This document shows, piece by piece, positions 15,860 through 24,990 of a stretch of DNA of 64,000 nucleotides; positions within the stretch are counted from its first letter, which is position 1, and every line of letters starts with the position of its first letter. The DNA is from an uncultured Bacteroidales bacterium (GTDB lineage: Bacteria; Bacteroidota; Bacteroidia; Bacteroidales; P3). The stretch lies in assembly GCA_947175635.1 (NCBI GenBank), contig CAMWNM010000002.1:1-64000 (forward strand). The letters are read 5' to 3'. A program made the translations under genes and the position numbers. Below the pieces are notes generated by a model, which saw nothing but the letters and a program-made list of their open reading frames with translations, ran no database searches and was not told the origin of the DNA.

Positions 15860-17206
15860 ATGAAACGAAAAAAAGTATTTCTCTGGACGGGTGTGGCCCT
15901 TGTGGTGATTGCCGGCCTTGCGGGCTGGCGTTTTTTAGGCCATGCCAAGGTGAAATCGGCTTACGAAACCTATACGGTATCTCGTGGCGATATGGAAAAC
16001 AGCGTTACGGCAACCGGTACCGTAAAACCCATGGAACAGGTGGAGGTGGGTACACAGGTATCGGGTATCATCTACAGGATTTATGTGGATTACAACTCCG
16101 AAGTAAAGAAAGGGGAAATTATCGCCGAGCTGGATAAAACCGTATTGCAGACCGAATTGGACGCAGCCCGCTTGAGCGTGGAATCCAACAAGAACGAGTT
16201 TCTCTATCAGGAAAAGAACTACAAACGCAACAAGGCCTTGTACGAAAAGAAACTGATCAGTCCCAGCGAGTTCGAAACGGTTGAATACACCTACGAAAAA
16301 GCCAAGATAGCCTACCAGCAATCCGTGGCACAGGAACAGAAAGCCAAAACCAATCTTGGCTATGCCACCATTTACTCGCCCATCGACGGCGTGGTGATAT
16401 CCCGCGCGGTGGAAGTGGGCCAGACCGTGGCTTCAAGTTTCAGCACGCCTACGCTTTTCACCATCGCCAATGATTTGCACAGCGTGCAGGTTGTGGCCGA
16501 CGTGGATGAAGCCGACATCGGTCAGGTGGCTGAGGGCGAAGAGGTTACCTTTACCGTAGATGCCTATCCCGACATGGTTTTCGAGGGCAAGGTGAACCAG
16601 GTGAGGATGGACGCCACCACCACCAATAATGTGGTTACCTATCAAGTGGTGATTCACGCCCAAAATCCCGACTTGAAACTGAAACCGGGACTGACGGCCA
16701 ATATCAGCATCTACTCGATGCGCAAGCTGGGTGTATTGCGTGTGCCGGTAAAAGCCACCCGCTTCACGCCCGACAACTTCGAAACACCCGCCCGCGCCGG
16801 ACGCGCGCCGCATCTTTCGGACTCGACCGGCAAGCGTCCCTCCTCCCATCCCGCATCCGGGCCACGGGACAGCACCCGCCGCAACCATCCGGCCGACAGA
16901 CACGGGCGGCCCGATAATGCCAAACGCCCCGACCGTGCCCGGTTCATGGCCGACAGTATCCGCGATGAAGAAAACGTGAAAATCGTTTTCGTATTGCCGC
17001 AAACCGAACCGGATCATGTGGCCGAACCCGAAATGCGCAAGGTGAAAGTAGGGGTGACCGACCGCATCTACTACGAAGTGTTGCACGGCCTTAAAGAAGG
17101 CGAGGTGGTATGCGTAGGCATCCAGACGCAGGCACCGGGCAAGGCAAAGATTTCCCAACAGCAGTCAAGTCCCTTCATGCCTACCCCTCCGGGTAGAAAA
17201 AGATAG
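15860..17206 (+). CDS. MacA-like periplasmic adaptor (HlyD family)
   Basis: A 448-residue membrane-fusion protein linking the MacB-type transporter to TolC. It has an N-terminal anchor (VFLWTGVALVVIAGLAGWRFL), a lipoyl half (NSVTATGTVKPMEQVEVGTQVSG), an alpha-hairpin at about 90-160, the second lipoyl half (TIYSPIDGVVISRAVEVGQTV) and beta-barrel sequence to about residue 300. An unusual Pro/Arg/Ser-rich stretch (ARAGRAPHLSDS, then SSHPASGPRDSTRRNHPADR) interrupts the region before the last domain. Similar low-complexity inserts do occur in some Bacteroidota MacA homologues. The ATG three bases after the GTG in the track is preferred. Confidence 0.88.
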   Translation: MKRKKVFLWTGVALVVIAGLAGWRFLGHAKVKSAYETYTVSRGDMENSVTATGTVKPMEQVEVGTQVSGIIYRIYVDYNSEVKKGEIIAELDKTVLQTELDAARLSVESNKNEFLYQEKNYKRNKALYEKKLISPSEFETVEYTYEKAKIAYQQSVAQEQKAKTNLGYATIYSPIDGVVISRAVEVGQTVASSFSTPTLFTIANDLHSVQVVADVDEADIGQVAEGEEVTFTVDAYPDMVFEGKVNQVRMDATTTNNVVTYQVVIHAQNPDLKLKPGLTANISIYSMRKLGVLRVPVKATRFTPDNFETPARAGRAPHLSDSTGKRPSSHPASGPRDSTRRNHPADRHGRPDNAKRPDRARFMADSIRDEENVKIVFVLPQTEPDHVAEPEMRKVKVGVTDRIYYEVLHGLKEGEVVCVGIQTQAPGKAKISQQQSSPFMPTPPGRKR

Positions 17207-17240
17207 GACTTGCCCGTAAACATCGTTTGAAAAAACACCC

Positions 17241-17984
17241 ATGCAGAACCGGAAAATCATAGAAGTAGTTGATATACGCCGCAACTTCCTTGTAGGAAGC
17301 GAGACGGTGCATGCCTTGCGCGGAGTAAGTTTCGACATACGCGAAGGGGAATTCGTTACCATCATGGGAACCAGCGGTTCGGGAAAAAGCACCTTGCTGA
17401 ATATTCTGGGCTGTCTGGATAAACCCACTTCGGGCGATTACCGCTTAGACGGCATCTCGGTAAAGCGCATGAACAAAAACCAGAGCGCAGAAATCCGCAA
17501 CCGTAAGATAGGGTTCGTGTTTCAATCCTATAACCTGCTTCCCAAAACCACTGCGCTCGAAAACGTGGAGCTTCCTTTGCTCTACAATCCCGATGTAACC
17601 GGCAAAGAACGGCACAACCGCGCCGCCGAAGCCTTACGCAAGGTGGGGCTGGCCGACCGTATGGAACATCGTTCCAACCAGATGTCGGGCGGACAGCAAC
17701 AGCGTGTGGCCATTGCCCGGGCATTGGTGAACCGACCGGTTCTGATTCTGGCCGATGAAGCCACAGGCAATCTTGATACAAGAACTTCCTACGAAATCCT
17801 AAGCCTTTTCCAGGACTTGTATCACGAGGGCAGGACCATTGTCTTTGTAACCCACAATCCGGAACTGTCGCGCTTCAGCAGCCGCAACATCGTGCTCAAG
17901 GACGGCAGGGTGATAGAAGACATGCAGAATCCGGATATCGGATCGGCAAAAGAAGTATTGGCATCTTTGCCAAAAGAGGATTAA
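17241..17984 (+). CDS. MacB-type ABC transporter ATPase
   Basis: A 247-residue ATP-binding subunit. Walker A is GTSGSGKST near residue 43, the Q-loop lies in [11 protein letters not shown], the signature is [15 protein letters not shown], and Walker B is [13 protein letters not shown], followed by the His switch in VFVTHNPEL. This is the LolD/MacB/FtsE-like class of mechanotransmission transporters, here separate from its permease instead of fused as in E. coli MacB. It sits between the adaptor and the permease in one operon and would power export of a peptide, drug or lipid-like substrate. Confidence 0.92.
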   Translation: MQNRKIIEVVDIRRNFLVGSETVHALRGVSFDIREGEFVTIMGTSGSGKSTLLNILGCLDKPTSGDYRLDGISVKRMNKNQSAEIRNRKIGFVFQSYNLLPKTTALENVELPLLYNPDVTGKERHNRAAEALRKVGLADRMEHRSNQMSGGQQQRVAIARALVNRPVLILADEATGNLDTRTSYEILSLFQDLYHEGRTIVFVTHNPELSRFSSRNIVLKDGRVIEDMQNPDIGSAKEVLASLPKED

Positions 17985-18000
17985 AAAAGAGGCGAAAAAA

Positions 18001-19221
18001 ATGAATTGGCAGAATCTGATGCAAATGGCCCTGAAATCGTTGAGAAACAATAAATTCCGTTGTTTCCTAACGATGCTGGGCATCATCATCGGGGTGTCGT
18101 CGGTAATTACGATGCTGGCTATCGGCCAGGGTTCCAAAAGGAGTATCCAGGCGCAGATTTCCGAAATGGGTTCCAACGTGATTATGGTTTTTCCCGGCAA
18201 CCGACGGGCGGGAGGGGTAAGGCTCAGTGCGTCCGACATGCAGACCCTCAAGATAAAAGATTACGAGGATATCAGGAAAGAAGCCACCTTGCTACGCCTT
18301 GTCTCCCCCATGGCCAACAGCAGCGGACAGTTTATATATGGCGCCAAGAATACACCGTCCACCCTATACGGTGTAAATTGCGAATATCCCGAAATACGCC
18401 GTCTGGAAGTGGAACAGGGGGAAATGTTTACCGAAGACGATCTACGCTCCCTGGCCAAGGTGTGTGTCGTGGGGCAGACGGTGGTGGACAATCTGTTTGA
18501 GCCGGGCGAGGAAGTGTTGGGAAAAACCATCCGTTTCAATGCCACGCCTTTCAAAATCATAGGCGTGCTGAAGAAAAAAGGCTACAACAGCATGGGGCAG
18601 GATCAAGACGACTTGGTATTGGCCCCCTATACCTCGGTGCAGAAACGTATCTTGGCCGTTACCTATTTCAGAAGCCTTTATGCCAGTGCCGTTGAGGAAG
18701 ACGAAAGCCAGGCGGCCATTGCCGAGATCACGGCCATTCTGCGGCGCAACCACCAATTGCAGGCAGGGCAGGAAAACGATTTCGAGGTGCGTTCACAGGA
18801 AGAGATAAGCCAGATGCTGAGTTCCACCACCAACCTGCTTACCGTGCTTTTGGCCAGTATCGCCGGTATCTCGCTCTTGGTGGGGGGGATCGGTATCATG
18901 AACATCATGTATGTATCGGTAACCGAGAGAACCAAGGAAATAGGTCTCCGGCTTTCTATCGGTGCCAAAGGCAATCATATTCTGCGGCAGTTTCTGATAG
19001 AGTCGGTGTTTATCAGCATCAGCGGAGGCATTATCGGTGTGATTCTGGGATGTCTGGCTTCTTTGCTGGTGAAAAAAGTGGCCGGATGGCCGGTGTTCGT
19101 GCAGCCGTGGTCGGTGTTGCTGGCCTTTGCCGTGTGCACCGTCACGGGGGTTTTCTTCGGATGGTATCCGGCAAAAAAGGCCGCCAATCTGGATCCCATC
19201 GAGGCACTCCGTTACGAATAG
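18001..19221 (+). CDS. MacB/FtsX-type ABC permease
   Basis: A 406-residue permease with the MacB_PCD plus FtsX arrangement. TM1 is in FLTMLGIIIGVSSVITMLAIG (residues 20-40). A large periplasmic domain spans about 45-270. Three TM helices follow in LLTVLLASIAGISLLVGGIGIMNIM, SVFISISGGIIGVILGCL and VLLAFAVCTVTGVFFGWYPA. The end AKKAANLDPIEALRYE is a hallmark of the family. It is 16 bases after the ATPase gene. With TolC and MacA it completes a tripartite efflux system whose substrate is unknown. Confidence 0.92.
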   Translation: MNWQNLMQMALKSLRNNKFRCFLTMLGIIIGVSSVITMLAIGQGSKRSIQAQISEMGSNVIMVFPGNRRAGGVRLSASDMQTLKIKDYEDIRKEATLLRLVSPMANSSGQFIYGAKNTPSTLYGVNCEYPEIRRLEVEQGEMFTEDDLRSLAKVCVVGQTVVDNLFEPGEEVLGKTIRFNATPFKIIGVLKKKGYNSMGQDQDDLVLAPYTSVQKRILAVTYFRSLYASAVEEDESQAAIAEITAILRRNHQLQAGQENDFEVRSQEEISQMLSSTTNLLTVLLASIAGISLLVGGIGIMNIMYVSVTERTKEIGLRLSIGAKGNHILRQFLIESVFISISGGIIGVILGCLASLLVKKVAGWPVFVQPWSVLLAFAVCTVTGVFFGWYPAKKAANLDPIEALRYE

Positions 19222-19234
19222 CCACAAATTTTCT

Positions 19235-19242
19235 TAGTTTTG
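19235..19242 (+). promoter_or_regulatory. Possible -7 box for the two-component pair
   Basis: TAGTTTTG fits TAnnTTTG, only 8 bases before the kinase ATG, so a transcript from it would be almost leaderless. The pair may also be read from the efflux operon. Confidence 0.3.
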
Positions 19243-19250
19243 CAAGTATC

Positions 19251-20339
19251 ATGAATGAAAAAAAATATCGCTGGATCAACCTTTGCGTCCATGCGGCCGT
19301 ATGGCTTTTTTTCTTTTTGTGGCCTTGGCTGATCTTCCATACGGAAATGCCTCGTTTCGAGCGTTTTTACGTACGCTATGTCATTTTCCCCTGCATGGCC
19401 GTATTGGTATTTTACCTCAATTACAGCCGCTGGATACGCCGGTATTTCTTTACCCATCGCATGTGGCTTTTCTGGTTGTGCAATATCTTGATTATCGCTT
19501 TCTCCATCTCCATGATCCATCTTTGGCAGAAAGAAATAACCGACTGGCTCTACGGTCCGCCCAGCCATCGGCCGCCGACATTCAAACCACAGTGGTATTT
19601 CGTATCCCAGAATTTTCTCAACCTGCTGATGGTAGTGGTGGTGGCGTTGGTGGTACGGCTGTGGGGACGCTGGTACAAGACCGAAATAGACCGGCAGTCT
19701 CTGGCCAAGGAAAAGAATCTGGCCGAACTCAAAAACCTAAAGAGCCAATTGCACCCGCATTTCCTATTCAACACGCTCAACAACATCTACGCGCTTATCT
19801 CCATCGAACCGGAAAAAGCCAAAACGGCCGTATACGACTTGGGCGGGCTCTTGCGCTACGTACTGAAAGAAAGCGATCGGGAAAAAGTTCCCTTCAAAGA
19901 CGAGGTGGCGTTTATGAACAGCTACATCGCGCTCATGCGGATCCGGCTCAATCCCGAGACCGCCCTTTTCGTGGAATTGCCGACAGAGAATGAAGCCGAA
20001 AACTATCAAGTACCGCCCCTGCTGTACATCAATCTGATTGAAAACGCATTCAAATACGGGTTGAGCGCACGGAATTCGTTCATCGACATCCGTCTCGGCA
20101 TTGAAAGTGCGGGCACGCGGCTGCGCTTCCAGTGCCGCAACACGGTGGCGCCGCACGACGGCAGGGAAAGTCTGCTGCAACAAGACACGGGCGTAGGCTT
20201 GTCAAATCTCAGAAAACGTTTGGAATACATTTACAAAACGGGATACCGCTTCCATACCGGCGAAAACCAAGGTATTTATTTGGCCGAACTGGATATTCCC
20301 CTCGAAAAAACCGATACCGTATGCGTTTGCAATGCGTAG
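19251..20339 (+). CDS. LytS/YehU-type sensor histidine kinase
   Basis: A 362-residue kinase with four N-terminal membrane helices (for example NLCVHAAVWLFFFLWPWLIF and LFWLCNILIIAFSISMIHLW) and short loops, so it probably senses a membrane signal. The His_kinase domain carries LKSQLHPHFLFNTLNNIYAL, with phospho-accepting His in the PHFLFN motif, and the ATP-binding Asn in YINLIENAFKYGL; GVGLSNLRKRLE closes the domain. I start at MNEKKYRW because the track's earlier start lies inside the upstream permease gene. It overlaps the LytTR regulator by 19 bases, so they form one unit downstream of the efflux genes. Confidence 0.9.
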   Translation: MNEKKYRWINLCVHAAVWLFFFLWPWLIFHTEMPRFERFYVRYVIFPCMAVLVFYLNYSRWIRRYFFTHRMWLFWLCNILIIAFSISMIHLWQKEITDWLYGPPSHRPPTFKPQWYFVSQNFLNLLMVVVVALVVRLWGRWYKTEIDRQSLAKEKNLAELKNLKSQLHPHFLFNTLNNIYALISIEPEKAKTAVYDLGGLLRYVLKESDREKVPFKDEVAFMNSYIALMRIRLNPETALFVELPTENEAENYQVPPLLYINLIENAFKYGLSARNSFIDIRLGIESAGTRLRFQCRNTVAPHDGRESLLQQDTGVGLSNLRKRLEYIYKTGYRFHTGENQGIYLAELDIPLEKTDTVCVCNA

Positions 20340-21109
20340 TGGCAGACGATGAACCTCTGGCTCTGAAGATGATGGCTGCCTATGTGAAGAAAACCCCTTT
20401 TCTGGAACTGGCCGGCGCGTTTTCAAACAGCGTGGAGGCCTTGGCGTTTTTACAGTCCAACACCGTGCATGTGGCCTTTCTCGATATACAGATGCCCGAT
20501 TTGAACGGATTGGAATTAGGGGCGCTTCTTGCCGGAAAAGAAACCCGCCTGATTTACGTAACCGCCTATGAGCAATATGCCTTGGAGGGATTTAAGGCGG
20601 ATGCTTTGGATTATCTACTTAAACCCGTAAGCTACAACGATTTCTTACGCGCCGCACAAAGGGCGCAGCGTTGGTTCGGGCGCGGAAACACAACCGCTTT
20701 GCCTCAAGTTGCCGAGGAAACACAGGTAATCAGACCCGATCTGAGTGAACACGAAAGCTTTTTTGTAAGGGCCGATTACCGTTGGGTACATATCCGCATG
20801 GAAGATATCCTCTATGTGGAAAGCGACAAGGATTACGTAAAAATATATCTCGATCCCGCCGGCCAATCGCGTCAGGACACCCCCGGCTCCCCTTTCTGCG
20901 TGATGACCTTGCAGTGCATGAAAGTGTTGGAAGACAAACTGTCGGGAAAACAGTTCCTGCGCGTTCACCGCTCTTACCTCATCAATGCCGCCCGCGTGGT
21001 CAGCATCGAAAAGAACAAGGTGATTTTCACGGACGGCCAAAGCGTGCCTGTTTCTGATTCTTATAAACCCGTTCTGGATGCATACATCGCCCAACGAAGC
21101 CTGTCGTAG
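20321..21109 (+). CDS. LytTR-family response regulator
   Basis: A 262-residue regulator. The receiver domain at residues 1-120 has acidic residues in VVADDEPLA, the phospho-acceptor Asp in VAFLDIQMPDLNG, Thr/Ser in IYVTAYE, and Lys in LLKPVSY. The LytTR DNA-binding domain at 155-260 shows DILYVESDKDYVKIY and FLRVHRSYLINAARV. The start ATGCGTTTGC lies inside the end of the kinase gene. Partner of the upstream kinase; it may regulate the tolC-macAB operon, which is a guess from position. Confidence 0.92.
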   Translation: MRLQCVVADDEPLALKMMAAYVKKTPFLELAGAFSNSVEALAFLQSNTVHVAFLDIQMPDLNGLELGALLAGKETRLIYVTAYEQYALEGFKADALDYLLKPVSYNDFLRAAQRAQRWFGRGNTTALPQVAEETQVIRPDLSEHESFFVRADYRWVHIRMEDILYVESDKDYVKIYLDPAGQSRQDTPGSPFCVMTLQCMKVLEDKLSGKQFLRVHRSYLINAARVVSIEKNKVIFTDGQSVPVSDSYKPVLDAYIAQRSLS

Positions 21110-21118
21110 CGAAAGTTC

Positions 21119-21126
21119 TATATTTG
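21119..21126 (+). promoter_or_regulatory. Possible -7 box for mnmA
   Basis: TATATTTG fits TAnnTTTG, 16 bases before the mnmA ATG; no -33 TTTG at usual spacing. Confidence 0.3.
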
Positions 21127-21142
21127 ATGTAACTTTACACGC

Positions 21143-22339
21143 ATGACACGCATCGCTGCTTTGGTTTCGGGCGGAGTGGACTCTTCGGTTGTGGTTCACC
21201 GCCTGAAAGAAATGGGCTACGACCCTCACATTTTCTATATCCGTATCGGAATGGAGCAGGAAGACGGTTTTATCGACTGCCCGAGCGAAGAGGATATTGA
21301 ACTCACTACCTATATCGCCAAAAAATACGGCTGCCGCTTCGACATCGTTCCCCTGCACCGTGAGTATTGGGACAACGTGGTGAAATACACCATCGACACC
21401 GTAAAACGCGGCCTTACGCCCAATCCGGACATGATGTGCAACAAGCTCATCAAATTCGGCGCTTTTGAAGAAAAATACGGTAAAGAATTCGACCGGATCG
21501 CCACCGGACACTACGCCACCACGAGTGTTTTCAACAAAGCCGACATTCCTCTTCTGAAGGACTGTTACCAAAACAGCCGCCCCTGTACGGTTCAGCCGCG
21601 GGAAAAAGACAGGATTGAGGCCTTGCCGGAAAACCAAACGGTATTTTTAAGCACGGCTAAAGACCCGGTGAAAGACCAAACCGATTTTCTGGGGCAAATC
21701 ACGCACAGCCAGCTTGCCAAACTGGTGTTTCCCATAGGCGGCCTGATGAAACAGGAAGTGAGGGCCATCGCCGAAGCAGCCAAACTGCCCAGCGCCGCCC
21801 GCAAAGACAGCCAGGGCATCTGCTTTTTGGGAAAAATCGACTATAACGATTTCATCAGACGTTATCTCGGGGTGAAAATAGGCCCGATCATCGAGAAGGA
21901 AACGGGAAAACGCCTCGGCTATCACCACGGATTCTGGTTCCACACCATCGGGCAACGCAAGGGGCTTGGCTTGAGCGGAGGGCCTTGGTATGTGATTGAG
22001 AAAGACATTCCGCAGAACATCCTGTACGTGTCGAAAGGATTCCAGACCCCGGCCCAGTACGGAAAGACCATCCGGCTGAGCGGTTTCCGGTTCATGGGGG
22101 AACCCTTGTTTGAGCCGCCTTTGGCCGAAACCCTGCCGCAAGACGCCATTCATATCAGTTTCAAAATCCGGCACACGCCCGAATTCACTTCGGGAAAACT
22201 GTATCAATCGCCAAACGGCCTATGGGTTATCGAAGCCGCGCAGCCCGTTCAAGGAATCGCCGCCGGACAATTCGGGGTGCTCTATACGCCCGACAACCGG
22301 ATCTGTCTGGGAAGCGGGGTGATTTTCGGAGGCGAATAA
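21143..22339 (+). CDS. mnmA: tRNA-specific 2-thiouridylase MnmA
   Basis: Thiolates U34 in the anticodon of Glu, Gln and Lys tRNAs. At 398 residues it is near the usual length. The PP-loop SGGVDSSV is at 8-15. The first catalytic Cys is in [12 protein letters not shown] (about residue 100) and the second in DSQGICFLG (about 230). TGHYA and the C-terminal barrel (IRHTPEF...[20 protein letters not shown]) complete the family pattern. Between them the YGAFEE region is followed by an insertion ([18 protein letters not shown]) longer than in E. coli MnmA. Bacteroidota often carry two MnmA paralogues; which one this is cannot be told here. Confidence 0.9.
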   Translation: MTRIAALVSGGVDSSVVVHRLKEMGYDPHIFYIRIGMEQEDGFIDCPSEEDIELTTYIAKKYGCRFDIVPLHREYWDNVVKYTIDTVKRGLTPNPDMMCNKLIKFGAFEEKYGKEFDRIATGHYATTSVFNKADIPLLKDCYQNSRPCTVQPREKDRIEALPENQTVFLSTAKDPVKDQTDFLGQITHSQLAKLVFPIGGLMKQEVRAIAEAAKLPSAARKDSQGICFLGKIDYNDFIRRYLGVKIGPIIEKETGKRLGYHHGFWFHTIGQRKGLGLSGGPWYVIEKDIPQNILYVSKGFQTPAQYGKTIRLSGFRFMGEPLFEPPLAETLPQDAIHISFKIRHTPEFTSGKLYQSPNGLWVIEAAQPVQGIAAGQFGVLYTPDNRICLGSGVIFGGE

Positions 22340-22452
22340 CCGGATCATACGTTGCCGAAAAGCCGCTTTATTGGCCTTTTCCAAATCGAGTTGCCTACGG
22401 AACGATTCTGCGGCAAGGTTTATTTCCTGCCGTCCGCTACGGGGAAAATTAC

Positions 22453-22460
22453 TATATTTG
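22453..22460 (+). promoter_or_regulatory. -7 promoter box for iorAB
   Basis: TATATTTG fits TAnnTTTG and lies 65 bases before the chosen iorA start, inside the N-terminal extension given in the track, which argues against that extension. Confidence 0.4.
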
Positions 22461-22525
22461 TTCCCATTGCCGTTCTGCGGCAAACCGCCTCTTTCGTGCA
22501 GTTTGCGGCCAATGGTTTCAGGAAT

Positions 22526-24163
22526 ATGAAAAACAACACACATACCATGCAAAAACTACTCCTTCTCGGCGATGAAGCCATCGCCCAGGGCGCATTGGAC
22601 GCCGGCATCTCCGGTGTCTATGCCTATCCGGGAACTCCCAGTACGGAGATCACCGAATACATCCAACATTCCAAGAAAGCCAAGGAAGAAGGCATCCACT
22701 GCACATGGAGCGCCAACGAGAAAACGGCCATGGAAGAAGCCATCGGCGTTTCCTATACCGGAAAACGCGCCTTGGTGTGCATGAAGCACGTTGGCCTGAA
22801 CGTGGCCGCGGACCCCTTCACCAACTCGGCCATTACCGGTGCCAACGGCGGATTGGTGTATCTGATTGCCGACGACCCCTCGATGCATTCCTCGCAAGAT
22901 GAGCAGGATTCCCGCTACTACGCCCGCTTCGCGCAGATTCCGTGTCTGGAACCCTCCAACCAACAGGAAGCCTACGACATGATCCGCTATGCTTTCGACC
23001 TTTCCGAAAACCTGCATACACCCGTGCTTTTCCGTGTCACCACACGCATGGCCCATTCCCGCAGCGGCGTGGAACTGCGCGAATGCCGCGCCCAGAACGA
23101 AATAAAGCTGGATCCCAATCCCAAACGCTTCATCCTTCTGCCGGCAAACGCACGGATGCTGTATAAGGAACTGTTGGGCAAACAGGCCGAATTCGAGAAA
23201 CGCGCGTTTTCCGACGGATTCAACCGCTACGAAGATGGCTCGGACAAGAAACTGGGCATCATTGCCTGCGGTATCGGATACAACTACCTGCTCGAGAATT
23301 TCGAAGGGGGAAAATGCCCTTATCCGGTTCTCAAGATAAGCCAATACCCTATTCCCCGCGAATGGGTGAAAAAGTTGATGCGCGAATGCGATAAGGTGAT
23401 GGTGGTGGAAGAAGGCTATCCCATTTATGAAGAACTGATTCGCGGTTATCTCGATGAAAGCGGAAAAATCCTGGGTCGCCTGGACGGAACGCTTCCCCGC
23501 GACGGCGAACTCAATCCCAATATCCTGGCCAAAGCGCTGGGCTTGCCCAAAACATGCGGAGAACCCGTACCCGATGTGGTGGTGGCCCGTCCGCCTTCGC
23601 TTTGCGTAGGCTGTCCGCACGTGGATTCGTACACCGCCCTCAACGAGGCGATGCAGGAATTCGGAAAAGGGCATGTTTTTGCCGATATCGGTTGCTATAC
23701 GCTGGGGGCGCTGCCTCCCTACAATGCTATTTATTCCACGGTAGACATGGGCGCCTCGATCACCATGGCGAAAGGGGCCGCCGATTCGGGTTTCCTCCCC
23801 GCCGTGGCCGTTATCGGAGACTCCACCTTTACCCATTCGGGTATGACCGGGCTATTGGATGCGGTCAACGAAAAGACGCCCGTTACCGTGATGATTCTGG
23901 ACAACTCCACTACCGGCATGACGGGCGGACAGGATTCGGCCGCTTTCGGCAAAATCGAAGCCATCTGCATGGGATTGGGTGTGGAAAAAGAACATATCCG
24001 TGTTCTCAAGCCGCTTAAGAACCATCATGAGGAAAACGTACGGATCATCAAGGAAGAAATCGCCTATCAAGGCGTTTCGGTGATCGTTCCCCGCAGGGAG
24101 TGCATCCAGACGGCCGCCCGCCGCGTGAAAGCCGCCGCCAAAGCCAAAAGCGAGGGCAAATAA
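22526..24163 (+). CDS. iorA: Indolepyruvate:ferredoxin oxidoreductase, alpha subunit
   Basis: Oxidatively decarboxylates aryl pyruvates from aromatic amino acid transamination to aryl-acetyl-CoA, passing electrons to ferredoxin. In 545 residues it shows the pyrimidine-binding domain start GVYAYPGTPSTEITEY, the ANEKTAMEEAIG active-site stretch, the CVGCPH motif (about 410), and the TPP domain GDSTFTHSGMTGLLDAVNEK with ILDNSTTGMTGGQ. The C-terminal 2x[4Fe-4S] ferredoxin module found in archaeal IorA is missing; the protein ends in a Lys/Ala-rich tail, as I recall for Bacteroidota forms. The longer track start is rejected because it spans the promoter. iorB follows 28 bases downstream. Confidence 0.88.
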   Translation: MKNNTHTMQKLLLLGDEAIAQGALDAGISGVYAYPGTPSTEITEYIQHSKKAKEEGIHCTWSANEKTAMEEAIGVSYTGKRALVCMKHVGLNVAADPFTNSAITGANGGLVYLIADDPSMHSSQDEQDSRYYARFAQIPCLEPSNQQEAYDMIRYAFDLSENLHTPVLFRVTTRMAHSRSGVELRECRAQNEIKLDPNPKRFILLPANARMLYKELLGKQAEFEKRAFSDGFNRYEDGSDKKLGIIACGIGYNYLLENFEGGKCPYPVLKISQYPIPREWVKKLMRECDKVMVVEEGYPIYEELIRGYLDESGKILGRLDGTLPRDGELNPNILAKALGLPKTCGEPVPDVVVARPPSLCVGCPHVDSYTALNEAMQEFGKGHVFADIGCYTLGALPPYNAIYSTVDMGASITMAKGAADSGFLPAVAVIGDSTFTHSGMTGLLDAVNEKTPVTVMILDNSTTGMTGGQDSAAFGKIEAICMGLGVEKEHIRVLKPLKNHHEENVRIIKEEIAYQGVSVIVPRRECIQTAARRVKAAAKAKSEGK

Positions 24164-24191
24164 AAGTACGCACCGCTAAAAATCAAAACGT

Positions 24192-24764
24192 ATGAAAACA
24201 GACATCATATTAGCCGGCGTGGGAGGACAAGGTATCCTTTCCATCGCCACCGTTATCGGTCGTGTAGCCGTTGCCAACGGCATGTATCTCAAGCAGGCCG
24301 AAGTTCACGGAATGAGCCAGAGAGGCGGGGATGTACAGTCCCACCTGCGCATCTCCACCGATCCTATTGCCTCCGACCTGATTCCCGAAGGCAAAGCCGA
24401 CCTGATTATCTCGGTGGAACCCATGGAAGCCTTGCGCTACCTGCCTATGCTGCACGAGGGCGGTTGGATCGTCACCAACACCGAACCCTTCAAGAATGTT
24501 CCCAACTATCCCTCGGACGATGCCTTGACCGCGGCACTGGCCAAAGTGAAGAACATCGTGGCGTTCAACGCCGATGCACTGGCCAAGGAAATCAATGCGC
24601 CCCGTTCGGCCAACATGGTTATCCTAGGTGCGGCCGCCGACAAACTGGGGTTGGCCTACGAAGAAATCGAGAAAGCCATCCGGGCCATCTTCGGCAGTAA
24701 AGGCGAAGAAATCGTGGAAACCAACCTCAAGGCACTGGCTTTGGGTCGGGAACAGGCCAGGTAA
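24192..24764 (+). CDS. iorB: Indolepyruvate:ferredoxin oxidoreductase, beta subunit
   Basis: A 190-residue gamma-type domain of the 2-oxoacid oxidoreductase family. ILAGVGGQGILSIATVIG at residues 5-22 is the hallmark glycine-rich stretch and AEVHGMSQRGGDVQSHLRIS the second. It forms the active complex with IorA. It shares IorA's promoter and is followed by a strong terminator, so iorAB is a two-gene operon. The route could supply aryl-acetyl-CoA from tyrosine or phenylalanine, or run in reverse to make aryl pyruvates. Confidence 0.9.
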   Translation: MKTDIILAGVGGQGILSIATVIGRVAVANGMYLKQAEVHGMSQRGGDVQSHLRISTDPIASDLIPEGKADLIISVEPMEALRYLPMLHEGGWIVTNTEPFKNVPNYPSDDALTAALAKVKNIVAFNADALAKEINAPRSANMVILGAAADKLGLAYEEIEKAIRAIFGSKGEEIVETNLKALALGREQAR

Positions 24765-24806
24765 ACCGGCCGGCGACCTCAGACAGGATGCTGCTGAAAA
24801 CTGAAC

Positions 24807-24850
24807 GACCCTCGAAAGTTGAACGGAAAACTTTCGGGGGTCTTTTCTTT
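24807..24850 (+). terminator. Intrinsic terminator of iorAB
   Basis: The stem GACCCTCGAAAGTT / AACTTTCGGGGGTC (one G-T pair) is followed by TTTTCTTTT, 42 bases after the iorB stop. Confidence 0.85.
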
Positions 24851-24990
24851 TCGGAGCGTCCTTTTTTTGTAAGCACACGGTCTGCATCGGCTTTTCCAAC
24901 GAAGAATCCGCAATTTTGGTAAGTAAATCTGTAATATGTCTTATCTTCCATCGGCTTTTCCTCTGTACTTTCGTGTCTTACGTGCAGAAA

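Noticed and set aside
22556-23836. 426-residue minus-strand ORF
   Set aside because: Antisense shadow of iorA with His/Gly/Phe-rich product.
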